In this document: piece after piece, positions 17,484 through 27,200 of the stretch
Layout of the letters: the number at the start of each line of letters is the position of its first letter
How positions within the stretch are numbered: position 1 is the first letter of the stretch
NCBI RefSeq assembly: GCF_002067035.1
Contig: NZ_MVQB01000027.1
Location: 248,001-312,000 of the forward strand
Length of the DNA: 64,000 nucleotides
Direction of reading: 5' to 3'
Source of the DNA: Methanoregula sp. PtaB.Bin085
GTDB lineage: Archaea > Halobacteriota > Methanomicrobia > Methanomicrobiales > Methanospirillaceae
Position numbers and translations under genes: made by a program
The notes under the pieces: generated by a model
What the model saw: only the letters and a program-made list of their open reading frames with translations
Databases searched by the model: none
Told to the model about the DNA's origin: nothing

Positions 17484-17768
17484 ATGTCCCTGGATGCGGT
17501 GCGGGCGGAGATATCGAAGGTGGATTCCGAAATAATCCGGCTCATTGCCGAGCGGCAGAAGCTGGCCGGCAGGATTGCCCGGATCAAGATCGCCCACAGC
17601 CTCCCTGTCCATGACGGGGAGCGGGCGAACAATGTGCTGGAATCTGTCTATGAGCAGGCAACCGAACGCCGCATCGATGCCGTATCCGTCCGGAAGATCT
17701 TCGAGATCCTGATCGCCATGAGCGAGGAGCGCCAGCGCGAGTGCTCGGGCGACGGGAACCTGCCGTAA
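17484..17768 (+). CDS. aroQ: Chorismate mutase, AroQ type
   Basis: It converts chorismate to prephenate for phenylalanine and tyrosine synthesis. The 94-residue all-helical domain starts MSLDAVRAEISKVDSEIIRL, with the typical R-x3-I-x3-D followed by ERQKLAGRIARIK and later EERQREC. The ATG at 17484 gives a normal domain length; in-frame ATGs at 17457 and 17415 would add up to 23 residues. No other aromatic gene is beside it. Confidence 0.85.
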   Translation: MSLDAVRAEISKVDSEIIRLIAERQKLAGRIARIKIAHSLPVHDGERANNVLESVYEQATERRIDAVSVRKIFEILIAMSEERQRECSGDGNLP

Positions 17769-18332
17769 TTTTTTTTTGGAGATTTCTGGAGGCGGAATCC
17801 GGTTCAGGAGATGAAGCCCCCCTCTTGCGCCGGCCCTGAGCCGAAGAACGTTTCACGCTCTCTTCCTGTTTCATGCATCTGGCCCTCAGCTCCTCCCGTT
17901 GGGGACGGGCGCATTGCCACGGTAGTACCTGCACAGGATGATCCGACACCAGAGTGATCGGGAAATACCGCGATATCCCAACGGGAAAAATCGGCTCTGG
18001 AGAAAACCTACTGAGATATCACTTAAAATTATGATGGAGCCACGGGCGCTCGGGGTCTGTCGACCTTCGCCCCGTGGAGCATTACCTTTCCGGTATCTAA
18101 AAAAAATCGGATATGGGGGTCAAGGGAGGGGTCACCTTCGCAAATTCCACTGAGCGTTTGATTACGGATTTCTACAGAGCAGAAAAATCACATCTGCTGA
18201 GGATGGAAAGCGGCACGGAGGATGCTTTGCACATTCTGCACGCCACGGCGGTCAGAGATAATACCCCGGGTCTGATCATCGTGCCGGATGAGGTCGCCAA
18301 AGCCGGGTGCACCAGTGTCCCCGTCCGGACAT
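17769..18332. other. Non-coding region between convergent genes
   Basis: No gene is supported. The region contains copy 1 of the structured intergenic repeat (17994-18156). The rest shows no clear feature. Confidence 0.5.
17994..18156 (+). repeat. Structured intergenic repeat, copy 1
   Basis: The element runs from GGCTCTGGAGAAAACC-like sequence through a hairpin core (GGAGCCACGGG ... CCCCGTGGAGC, with inner GGTC/GACC) to a GGGGTCACC-x-TCGCAA-x-TTCCACTGAG end. Two more copies stand at 29056-29263 and 39930-40129 (inverted). This copy lacks the inner GGGGGCTTGCCCCC and CCCCCTCTGGGGG hairpins of the others. Confidence 0.8.
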
Positions 18333-18827
18333 TCACCGCTCCCGGAGGACCCGGACCAGCACCTCAAGGTTCTGTTCCAGGTACATCAAATCCGGGCAGG
18401 AGAGATCCCTGTCAGGCTTCGTAACATCCGGCTGGATCCCGAGCAGGGACACCCCCGCCCTGGTCTCGCGCCCGACATACTCCATGACGACCCCCAGCGG
18501 GAGGGCATGGGTTGTGATCAGGGTTGCCTGGATCTGTTCCGGTTCGATCACCGCGATCGTGCCGGGCCGTGCTCCCGAATCGGCGGCATCCAGGAACAGG
18601 ATGTGATCCGGCCGGAACCGCCGGAGGGGACCGGTGATGCTCTCGGGGACCGTTCCGGCAAAAAAAACCGTCACGCCGGGGATCCGGTGCTTTTCGATCT
18701 CCCGCGCTGCGGTCATGCCGAGGCTGTCGGGAGGGCTCAGTTCGTCACCGATCCCGACAACTGCAAGCCTCCCGGCACCCCGTATCCGGGGCGGCAGGGT
18801 TTCCGTGAGCAGGGACGTATTCTCCAT
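18333..18827 (-). CDS. [NiFe] hydrogenase maturation protease, HycI type
   Basis: It cleaves the C-terminal peptide from the hydrogenase large subunit once nickel is inserted. The 164 residues have GIGDELSPPDSLG at about 25-37 (family pattern GxGN-x-L-x2-D-x2-G), LFLDAADSG near 80 and THALPLGV near 109, giving the D/D/H nickel-sensing set. It is the last gene of the Mbh-like operon, overlapping the ferredoxin gene by one base. The operon's large subunit carries exactly the C-terminal extension it needs. Confidence 0.9.
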   Translation of the reverse strand: MENTSLLTETLPPRIRGAGRLAVVGIGDELSPPDSLGMTAAREIEKHRIPGVTVFFAGTVPESITGPLRRFRPDHILFLDAADSGARPGTIAVIEPEQIQATLITTHALPLGVVMEYVGRETRAGVSLLGIQPDVTKPDRDLSCPDLMYLEQNLEVLVRVLRER

Positions 18828-19186
18828 CAGGTTACCCTGACATCCCGGTCAGTTCCGGTGCCCGCGTGCACATGCTCCAGGTGAATTGACCCGGTGGGAC
18901 AATGCCGCTCGCAGAGACCGCAGCGGATGCATTTGTACAGGTCCACCTGCGGCCGTTTCTTCCGGGCAAGGGTCTTTCCTTTGAATACAACGTCCCGGGG
19001 CCCGTCAATCATGGTTATGACCTGGGCCGGGCAGACCAGAGAACATTTCGAGCACCCGATGCAGAGCTCGTCGGTGTTCGCCACCCTCCCCCGGAACGTA
19101 TCCGGGATCGGTACTTTTATCCAGGGATACCGGATCGTGACCGGGCGCGAGAAAAAGTTCCCGATCATCTCCCTGAGAACGCTCAT
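18827..19186 (-). CDS. Hydrogenase 2x[4Fe-4S] subunit (MbhN/NuoI-like)
   Basis: A 119-residue polyferredoxin with CIGCSKCSLVCP at about 42 and CIRCGLCERHCP at about 86, each binding a [4Fe-4S] cluster. It carries electrons between ferredoxin and the small subunit of the hydrogenase on the inner membrane face. The start overlaps the NuoH-like gene by 4 bases. Confidence 0.9.
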   Translation of the reverse strand: MSVLREMIGNFFSRPVTIRYPWIKVPIPDTFRGRVANTDELCIGCSKCSLVCPAQVITMIDGPRDVVFKGKTLARKKRPQVDLYKCIRCGLCERHCPTGSIHLEHVHAGTGTDRDVRVT

Positions 19187-20157
19187 GGCACCACCCAGAG
19201 ATAGTTAATGACCAGCACGATCCCTGCCTGCACCAGGGCCGCGCTTGCAATATATTTCCAGCCGATATCATTGAGCTGGTCGATACGGAGACGGCCGGTC
19301 GCGACCGTGATCGAGGACAGGACAAGGAGGATGGCAAGGGTCTTGGCAAGGAAGAGCGCAAAACCGGCAGCCGCGTTCATCCAAGGCGCCGGGAGGACCC
19401 ACGGGAGCATGGGGCCGCCAAGGAACAGGGCGGCGATCAGGGCACTGCCGGTCACCAGCGATAGTTCCGTGGCAAGGTGCATAAGGGCCAGCCTCCGCCC
19501 CGTCAGCTCGGTCCAGGGCCCGGCAACGATCTCGGTTTCTGCCTCAGGAATGTCGAAGGGCGTTCGCTCCAGTTTTGCCTGGAGCCCGATCAATGCAACG
19601 ACAAAACCGATCGGCTGGAGGAACACAAGCCAGGGATTGTGCTGCTGCCAGAGCACGATGTCCGAGATCGACCAGCTGCCTGCCATGATGGCGGGTGTGA
19701 GGATGGCCAGGAAGAACGGCACCTCGTAAATGAAGAGCTGGGTCACTGCCCGGATCCCGCCAATGGCGGAGAAGATGTTGCGGGAGAGCCAGCCCAGCAG
19801 GAAAAGGGCCAGGGTCGGGAAGGCCATGAGGTAGAGGACAAGGACAAGGTCTCCCGAAAACGCGAACGGACTCGCGCCCGATACGGGAACGTAGAGGAAG
19901 GCGGTCATGACCGCTGCAAGAGCAATGACCGGGATCGCATCGAACAACCGCCGGTCCACGCCGTCCGGGTCGATCACTTCCTTGCCCAGCATCTTGATGA
20001 AATCGGCAAGCGGCTGGAAGATGGGCGGCCCGATCCGCTGCTGCATCCGGGCGGCGATCTTCCGGTCAAGGTACGCAAGGAAGAACGCGTACGCGAACAG
20101 GAACAAAAACCCCGGAAATACGAAGATGTACAGAAAGATGAACACGGGATCGCTCAT
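19183..20157 (-). CDS. Hydrogenase membrane subunit (MbhM/NuoH-like)
   Basis: A 324-residue membrane protein with about eight helices. AYLDRKIAARMQQRIGPP near residue 28 and LERTPFDIPEAETEIVAG near 195 are the conserved NuoH/Ech B signatures that link the hydrogenase module to the ion-moving arm. The ATG at 20157, with GGTGG upstream, is preferred over the GTG at 20166. It overlaps the large subunit gene. Confidence 0.92.
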   Translation of the reverse strand: MSDPVFIFLYIFVFPGFLFLFAYAFFLAYLDRKIAARMQQRIGPPIFQPLADFIKMLGKEVIDPDGVDRRLFDAIPVIALAAVMTAFLYVPVSGASPFAFSGDLVLVLYLMAFPTLALFLLGWLSRNIFSAIGGIRAVTQLFIYEVPFFLAILTPAIMAGSWSISDIVLWQQHNPWLVFLQPIGFVVALIGLQAKLERTPFDIPEAETEIVAGPWTELTGRRLALMHLATELSLVTGSALIAALFLGGPMLPWVLPAPWMNAAAGFALFLAKTLAILLVLSSITVATGRLRIDQLNDIGWKYIASAALVQAGIVLVINYLWVVP

Positions 20158-21335
20158 GGCCGCCACCCGTCCTGCCGGCTTTTGGGATCATGCCCTGACT
20201 CCCCGGCCGCAGTACCTGGCACCGCTCTGCCACCCCGCCGGTGTACCACGACCATGCGGCAGGTACACGAGAGGCAGGGATCGATTGCAGCAACAATCAC
20301 CGGGATATCCGCAAGGTTCTGGCCGGTAAGGCACATGGCAACGGAGGTCCAGTTTGCGAGTGTCGGCGAGCGGATATCGATCCGTTCAACCTTGTCCGTA
20401 CCGTTCGTCCGGATATAGTGGGCCAGCTCCCCCCGCGGGGCTTCGTAGCGCGAGAGGATCTCCCCTTCAGGTGCATTTTTTGGTGCCTCGACCCGGACCG
20501 GTCCTGCCGGGATATTTTCGAGGCAGAAGCGGACGATCTGCGTGCTCTCCCACAGTTCCCCGACACGGACGCGGGTGCGGCCGTACACGTCCCCGTGGTT
20601 GTCCGTGATGACCTTCCACGGGATTTCGTCGTACGCAAGGTACGGGTCGTCGCGGCGCACGTCGTAGTCCACCCCGCTTGCCCGTGCTGTCGGCCCGACC
20701 GCACCGTACTTCAGCGCCTCCTCCCGGCTCATCTTCCCCACGCCCCGGAACCGGATCAGCATCGTCTCCTCGCTGTTTACCATTCCGACGTACTTTTGGA
20801 TCCGGTCCTCAAGATCCGGCAGCCTCGCGAGGGCTGTTTTGATCTGTGCTGGCGTCAGGTCCCGGCGGACGCCCCCGATCTCGTTCATGCCGTAATGGAC
20901 CCGGTTCCCGCTCATCTCCTCCAGGGTGTCCTGCACTGCCTCGCGGTCCCGCCAGCTCCACATGAAGAGCGTGTTGAACCCGATCTCGTGGGCGGCAACG
21001 CCCAGCCAGAGGAGGTGGCTGTGCATCCGCTCGAGCTCGGCGATGATGGTGCGTATGTACCGGGCCCGCGGGGGGATCTCAAGGCCCATGATCTCCTCTA
21101 CCCCCTTGGCAAAGGCCGTGGCATGGGAGTGCGAGCAGATGCCGCACACCCGCTCGAGCAGCGGGAGGACCCGGATGAAATTCCGCTGCTCAGCCGCTTT
21201 TTCAATGCCCCGGTGGTTATAAGAGAGGTCGAGCTCGAGGCGCACGATCTTCTCGCCATCCGCGATAACCCGGAAGTTGACCGGTTCCTTGAGCGCCGGG
21301 TGGTGCGGCCCGATGGGAACAACTACTTCTGGCAT
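20154..21335 (-). CDS. Group 4 [NiFe] hydrogenase large subunit (MbhL/NuoD-like) with C-terminal extension
   Basis: The 393-residue catalytic subunit holds the NiFe site through ERVCGICSHSH near residue 62 and DPCLSCTCR near 352. Both cysteine pairs are intact, so it should be an active hydrogenase and not a NuoD. After the arginine of DPCxxCxxR follow about 32 hydrophilic residues, the cleavable peptide removed by the HycI-like protease encoded at the operon end. It is an H2/ferredoxin-type enzyme at the inner membrane face. Confidence 0.93.
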   Translation of the reverse strand: MPEVVVPIGPHHPALKEPVNFRVIADGEKIVRLELDLSYNHRGIEKAAEQRNFIRVLPLLERVCGICSHSHATAFAKGVEEIMGLEIPPRARYIRTIIAELERMHSHLLWLGVAAHEIGFNTLFMWSWRDREAVQDTLEEMSGNRVHYGMNEIGGVRRDLTPAQIKTALARLPDLEDRIQKYVGMVNSEETMLIRFRGVGKMSREEALKYGAVGPTARASGVDYDVRRDDPYLAYDEIPWKVITDNHGDVYGRTRVRVGELWESTQIVRFCLENIPAGPVRVEAPKNAPEGEILSRYEAPRGELAHYIRTNGTDKVERIDIRSPTLANWTSVAMCLTGQNLADIPVIVAAIDPCLSCTCRMVVVHRRGGRAVPGTAAGESGHDPKSRQDGWRP

Positions 21336-21817
21336 TTCAGCTCCTCTTCCGTTTTTATTCCGCCGTAGAAGTGACCGGGGTCCGGTTTCCAGTCCTTTCT
21401 CATGGGGTATTCACCGGCAGGCCAGTCCTCGTTCAGGACGACCCTGGTCAGGTCCGGATGTCCCTCGAAGACGATGCCGAACAGGTCATGGATCTGCCGC
21501 TCATAGATACCGGCCGGCGGGAGGAGATCCGACATTGTTGGCATCACGGGACGGGTCCGGGGGATGTCGACTGCAAGGGAGACGATAATGCGGTGTGGTC
21601 CGATCAGGTGATACAACAGTTCGAATGTCCCGCCGCGGTCAACGGTACTGATGGTGATAAGGCGATCAAACCCCAGCACTGCCTGTATGGTTGTTATCGC
21701 GTCGTGGAGCCTGCCGGGATCGGTTTTGACAGCAATGCGGTTTTTCCGGACCTGCAGGACAGCCCCGAATTCCTGTACCCGTTCTGCTATCGTTTCCGGA
21801 TTCACGGGACGGGTCAT
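21323..21817 (-). CDS. Hydrogenase subunit (MbhK/NuoC-like)
   Basis: A 164-residue soluble subunit with the NuoC-family end segment IYERQIHDLFGIVFEGHPD and EYPMRKDWKP. It joins large and small subunits structurally. The ATG at 21817 overlaps the stop of the small subunit (ATGA); the longer open frame to 21880 is rejected. It overlaps the next gene, too, as usual in this operon. Confidence 0.9.
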   Translation of the reverse strand: MTRPVNPETIAERVQEFGAVLQVRKNRIAVKTDPGRLHDAITTIQAVLGFDRLITISTVDRGGTFELLYHLIGPHRIIVSLAVDIPRTRPVMPTMSDLLPPAGIYERQIHDLFGIVFEGHPDLTRVVLNEDWPAGEYPMRKDWKPDPGHFYGGIKTEEELKCQK

Positions 21818-22347
21818 GGAACCTCCGCGGGACTTTTTTCCCCGGGAACCGGAGCAGGCAGTGGCTTTTTCTGCCGCCATTCCTTACCGCCATGTGCCGT
21901 ATCCTCGCGGAGGAGGTCAATGCACCTGACAACCGCGTTGATGATCTCATCAGGGCGCGGGGGGCACCCGGCGACATACACATCCACCGGGATGACGCTC
22001 TCCACCCGGTCCACGACCTGGTACAGTCCGCGGAATACTCCTCCCGAAGAGCCGCAGGCACCCAGCGCAATCACGTACTTCGGTTCCGGTATCTGTTCCC
22101 AGACCCTGCGAAGACGGGAAGCCTGTTTCAGGGTGGGTGTGCCGGTGACGATCAGGATATCCGCGTGCCGGGGCGAGCCCCTGACAAGGATCCCGAACCG
22201 CTCGACATCGAACCGGGGCATCAGGCACGCGATGATCTCGATATCGCAGGCATTGCAGCCGCCGCTGTTATAGACCGTTATCCAGGGGGATTTGATCCGC
22301 GCCCAGCTGACGAGCCTCCGGCTGATGCCATTGCCCGGGACTGCCAT
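21814..22347 (-). CDS. [NiFe] hydrogenase small subunit (MbhJ/NuoB-like)
   Basis: The 177 residues bind the proximal [4Fe-4S] cluster via GGCNACDIE near residue 30, GACGSSGGVF near 97 and VAGCPPRP near 126. It receives electrons from the NiFe site. The C-terminal tail of about 30 residues is basic and proline-rich, longer than in EchC. About 80 bases separate it from the NuoA-like gene, the widest gap inside the operon. Confidence 0.92.
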   Translation of the reverse strand: MAVPGNGISRRLVSWARIKSPWITVYNSGGCNACDIEIIACLMPRFDVERFGILVRGSPRHADILIVTGTPTLKQASRLRRVWEQIPEPKYVIALGACGSSGGVFRGLYQVVDRVESVIPVDVYVAGCPPRPDEIINAVVRCIDLLREDTAHGGKEWRQKKPLPAPVPGEKSPAEVP

Positions 22348-22426
22348 GGTTAATCATCACCCCCGTTCACGGATATTAAACCATGGATCGGGACAGCGCC
22401 TTTCTCCCAGTCCGTTCCCGCTGCCG

Positions 22427-22756
22427 TCACTGCTCCCACCTCAGGATCATGATTGCGATGGCCATGATGGCCAGGTACCCGAGCGGCCCCCAGAGCGGTG
22501 CATCGGCCGGGGCCGTTGCAAGGACCAGCGCCGCAACGTGGACCACCGTGAAGAAGAGGGCAACGTAGAAGAACTGGTAGCCGGGCTGCCAGACCTGCGC
22601 CTCCGCAACCTCGCCGCCCACGTAGGGCATGGTCTTGTTGACCGAGTGCGTGAACGGCGGTGCAACAGTCCGGGACCACGCATAGATCAGCCACCCGATC
22701 GCGAGGGCGTATGCCATGATGATGACCGGCGAGGTGAGGATCTCCCACGAGACCAT
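22427..22756 (-). CDS. Hydrogenase membrane subunit (MbhI/NuoA-like)
   Basis: A 109-residue protein with three membrane helices. Between helices 1 and 2 stands KTMPYVGGEVAEAQVW, resembling the PYE-type loop of NuoA and MbhI, followed by YQFFYVALFFTVVHVAALV. It would link the antiporter arm to the hydrogenase module. It starts one base from the preceding NuoN-like stop. Confidence 0.75.
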   Translation of the reverse strand: MVSWEILTSPVIIMAYALAIGWLIYAWSRTVAPPFTHSVNKTMPYVGGEVAEAQVWQPGYQFFYVALFFTVVHVAALVLATAPADAPLWGPLGYLAIMAIAIMILRWEQ

Positions 22757-24220
22757 TTACGGCACCCCCCCGATGAAGATCTGCTGTGCCGCATGCGAGA
22801 TCCACTCGAACGATTCGGGGAACAGGCCGAAGTAGATCGTCACGAGCGCAAGGAAGGCAACCGCCGAGATGATGGTCAGGGGCAGGGGTTTGACCGGAAC
22901 CGGGCATATTGCCCTGTCGGAACCACAGAAGAGGAGGGTCGATATGACCGGGATGTAGTACCCGAGCGAGAGGGCGCTGTTCAGGGCAAGGATCAGGGCG
23001 AGCGCAACGCCGCCGGCCATCGAGGTCACCATCCCGGCCTGCTCGAGGAGGAGCTTGCCGAGGAACCCGGACGTGAAGGGGACGCCGATGAGCCCGAAGA
23101 CGAAGACCACCATGGAGAACCCGAGGACCGGGTGCCGGGCCCCCAGGCCCCCCATCCCCTCTGTCCTGAAGGTCCCCGCATCCCGCGCGAAGGCGTCCGT
23201 GGCGAAGAACGCCCCGGATTTCATCATCGAGTACGCTATCGCGTAATAGAGACCGGCGACAAAACCGAGCGGCAGGTTGTAGATCAGGCCGATGCCGAAC
23301 CCAAGCAGGATGTACCCCATCTGGGCGATGCTCGAGTAGGAGAGGATGTACCGGAGGTCCGTCTGGTTCAGGGCGAGAAGGTTCCCGGCCGTCATGGTGA
23401 CGACCGCGATGAAGGTGATCACCATGCCGAGGGTCCATGGCAGGGTTCCCCCTGCCGGGAGCGCGGAGAGCGAGAGGACCATCGCGATCAGGACACCGAT
23501 CTTCGTCGGGCCGACCATGATGGCGGTGACCCCGACCGGTGCCCGGGCATAGGCATCCGGCAGCCAGGTGTGGAGGGGCACGATCCCCAGTTTCACGCCA
23601 TACCCGAGCATGATCAGCAGTGCCGCGAAGAGGACGATGCGGGCATCCGCCCCGGCAAGGGCAGCGGGGAGCCGGGAAATCTCCAGGGTGTGGCCCTCGA
23701 CAAACAGGAGGGCAACGCCCAGCAGGGCCGTGAGCGTGCCCGTCACGCCCTGGAGGAGGTATTTCATTGCCGCGGAGAGGGCCATGGGATCCGCCTGGTA
23801 CCGGTAGGCCACGAGCGCATAGACCGGGATGGCAGAGAGCTCGACCAGCACGAAGATCGTGAAGAGATCGGTTGCGAACCCCACAGCCATGGCGCCGGCG
23901 AGCGCAAAGAGGAAGAGCGGGTAGTAGAACTGGACCGGACCCTTCGGGTCGAGGCTGCCGGCCGATGCCCATGCCGCAACGGCCCCGATTCCCGTGACCA
24001 GGAGACCGCCGGTCAGGCCGATATAGGAGATCGTCGGGTACGACGCGTGCTGGAAGAGGACGTACACGAGGAGGCAGAAGACCGCAAGCAGGACGAACCC
24101 GGTCAGCGTCCCGCACCAGTGCCGGAGGTTGGGCGGGAACGCCTTTGTCAGGAAATACATACCGATGCCGCAGAGCGCGATGAAGAAGGGCATGAACCCC
24201 GCGATGTCGATCGGGTTCAT
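22757..24220 (-). CDS. Hydrogenase antiporter-like subunit (NuoN/MrpD-like), third ion-pump module
   Basis: A 487-residue polytopic protein of the complex I/Mrp antiporter family. The TM5 glutamate is in FVLVELSAIPVY, the TM7 lysine in GYGVKLGIVPLHTWLPDAY and the TM8 lysine in VGPTKIGVL, so the pump residues are all present. It starts at the ATG (24220) overlapping the stop of the fused antiporter gene (ATGA); the longer frame upstream is discarded. Confidence 0.92.
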   Translation of the reverse strand: MNPIDIAGFMPFFIALCGIGMYFLTKAFPPNLRHWCGTLTGFVLLAVFCLLVYVLFQHASYPTISYIGLTGGLLVTGIGAVAAWASAGSLDPKGPVQFYYPLFLFALAGAMAVGFATDLFTIFVLVELSAIPVYALVAYRYQADPMALSAAMKYLLQGVTGTLTALLGVALLFVEGHTLEISRLPAALAGADARIVLFAALLIMLGYGVKLGIVPLHTWLPDAYARAPVGVTAIMVGPTKIGVLIAMVLSLSALPAGGTLPWTLGMVITFIAVVTMTAGNLLALNQTDLRYILSYSSIAQMGYILLGFGIGLIYNLPLGFVAGLYYAIAYSMMKSGAFFATDAFARDAGTFRTEGMGGLGARHPVLGFSMVVFVFGLIGVPFTSGFLGKLLLEQAGMVTSMAGGVALALILALNSALSLGYYIPVISTLLFCGSDRAICPVPVKPLPLTIISAVAFLALVTIYFGLFPESFEWISHAAQQIFIGGVP

Positions 24221-27200
24221 GGCCCCGCCCCCAGGATGACGACCGTGACCAGACCGACGATAACGGCAACGACCATCGCGATGTTCCAGTTCGCGTCGCG
24301 GTTCTCCATTCCCATGGCCATGGCCCCTGCAGCGAAGAGGAGCCGGGCCCCCGTGGTTGCAAAGCCGTAGATGATCCTGAAACTCTCCTGAATCCCGCGG
24401 GCAGCGGAGCAGACTGCGTGGCATGCCTCCTCGTACAGGAGATCGAAGTCCCGCACAGGGACATCGTGGGGTTCGAGAACCTTCCTGCCGACCGTGAAGA
24501 AGAAGAGGGCTGCAGCCCCGAGCACGAGGACAGCGCTCAGCACGTGCGCCATATCGTACGCTGCGTACGTGGTGCTGGCGGGCAGGATTGCATACAGCAG
24601 CCCCGGGAAGATCCCGATGATGATACAGAGCGCTGCGGTCCCCAGCATGGCTGCCTGCATGAGGAGCGGCGGGTCGGATGCCTCCGTTGCCCCTTCGCGG
24701 ATGAACGCGAAGTACCCGAGCTTCAGGAACGAGAGGAATGTCCCGAACGACGCGATCTCAAGGAGAATCCAGAGCAGCAGGCTGGTGTGCTCCGCTGCAA
24801 CAAGGACCATGCCCTTGGAGACGAACCCGTTGAAGAGCGGGACGCCGGCGATGGAGAACGCGGCGACCCAGAAGGCGATGGCCGTGACCGGCATCTTCTT
24901 CCCGAGTCCCCCGACACGGCTCAGCAAATTCTCCCCGGTCTTCCAGACAATGACGCCGACCGCCATGAAGAGAAGGGCCTTGTACAGGATATGGTTGAAG
25001 AGGTGGGCCATCCCGCCGTCAAGCCCGAGCTGTCCGATGGCATCCGCTGCCCCCAGCCAGCCGAGGATCCCGATGCCGGCAACCATGTACCCGACCTGCG
25101 AGACGATATGGTAGGAGAGGAGGCGGCGCATGTCGTTCTGGAAGATCGCAAAGGCCACGCCGTAGACCGCCATGATCGCCCCCATGAAGGCGATAAACTC
25201 GGTCCCCGGCTGGGCCCTGGCAAGAAGGTAGACCGCTGCCTTGGTCGTATACACCGAGAGGAAGACGCTGGCAGCGAAGTTTGCCCGGGGATAGGCATCG
25301 GGAAGCCAGGTGTGGAGCGGGATGAACGCGATGTTCACGCCGATGCCAAGCACGATCAGCACCGATGCCCAGAGCTGGTACGGCCCGCCCGGGATCCCGG
25401 CGAGCGGACCGACAACGGGCGAGCCGCCGCCCATGATGAGGAGGGCGATGCCGGCCATGAGCAGGGTCCCGCCAAGGCCGTGGTACAGGAGGTAGCGGTA
25501 GCCGGCGCCGATCGCCTCTCCTCCTTCCTGCCAGATCAGGAAGGTCGAGGTGACGGCCATCAGCTCCCAGAAGAAGAGGAGCGTGATCCAGTCCCCGGCA
25601 AAGACCGCCCCGAGCGAGGTGCCGGCATAGAGGAGGGCGTAGAAGTGAAGCCGGGGTGCTGCGACAGCGGCAGCGTAGAGGATGGCGAGGAAGGTGATGA
25701 TGGCAAAGACAACCCCGGTCAGGTACGAGAGGCTGTCGACCCGGAGCAGCGTCAGGGTATAGCCCATGAAGGGGACACTCCATTGCGTCACAACGCCGGC
25801 GGCAGAGCCGCTGAAATACCCTCCCGGGAGAAGCAGGACATCGAGCAGCGCGATGGCGCCGAGGGCTGCCAGGCCAGCCTGCCGTGCCCGGCCCCTCAGG
25901 AAGAGCACAATCGGTGCACCAATCAGGAAGATAACAAAGGGCGGGATCGCGGTGCCCGCTGCAAAGGTCACGATACCCGGCACTGCAGCACGGGTCACTT
26001 CCGTGGCAACAGAAACGCTCAGGGCGTACGGGCTGAGAGGCAGAACCGTCCAGAGCCCGGCAAGAGCGGTCAGGACTGCGGTCACGACAACCGGCCCACG
26101 GAGGGTCAGGCGAACGCCGGGAACCTCCGGATCGCCGGGCCGGTAGAACGCCCGGATCACGATGGGGAGGAAATAGGCCAGGTTCAGGACGCTGACACCG
26201 ATGATCACGAGCAGGAGCCACCACTGCCCGGTATCACCCGCAGAGGTTCCGAGGGCAAGGTACCATTTCGCGATGAACCCTGCCATGGGGGGCAGCCCCG
26301 CCATGCTCAGGGCGGCAAGGGTGAACGCGGCAAATTCCCAGGGCATCTTTTTTCCAATCCCGTCCAGCTCGGAGATCTTTGTCTTCCCGGCCTCCACGGC
26401 GACCGTGCCGGCGACAAAGAACATCGTCAGTTTCCCCAGCGCGTGCGCCGTGAACGCGTAGGTTGCCTCGATCACGGCTGCAACTCTCCCGGCATCGGAG
26501 GCGGCGGACATCCCGGCCGGCAGGAGGATGGCAGCGCCAAGCACCATGTAGCTGAGCTGGCTCACCGTCGAGTACGCGAGCCGGAGCTTGAAATCATCCT
26601 GCCGGAGGGCAAGCAGGGAGCCGATCACAATGGTGACCACCGCGCTGCCGATGACAATGTCGTGGAGGCCGAGCGCCAGAACCTGATCGGGCCCGTACAG
26701 GTACCACATCAGCCGGAGGATGCCAAAGACCCCGGTGTTCACGACGGCAACCGCGTGCAGGAGCCCGCTCACCGGCGTGGGCGCAACCATGGCGCTCGGC
26801 AGCCAGCCATGCAGGGGCACGAGCGCCGCCTTCACGCCAAGGCCAAAGAAGAGCAGGAGGAAGGCAAGACGGGCGAACTCGGGGGCGATGGCGGCGATCC
26901 CCGGGTTACCTCCCGGGATGAACTCGAGGGTGTTTCCCATGCCGATGACGGCCATGATGCCGGCAAGGATGGCAACGCCGCCGCACTGGGTGTAGATGAG
27001 GTATTTTCTCCCTGCGGCAAGGGCCTCCGCCGTTTCCTTGTGGACAACGAGGGGATACGCGGTGATGGCGAGGATCTCGTAGAAGACGAAGAGGGAGAAC
27101 ATGTTGGAGGAGAGGGCAACGCCCATGACCGCCCCCATGGTGAGAGCGAACATCGCGTAATAGCGAGTCTGGGAGTGTTCCTTCAGCCCCCGCATATACC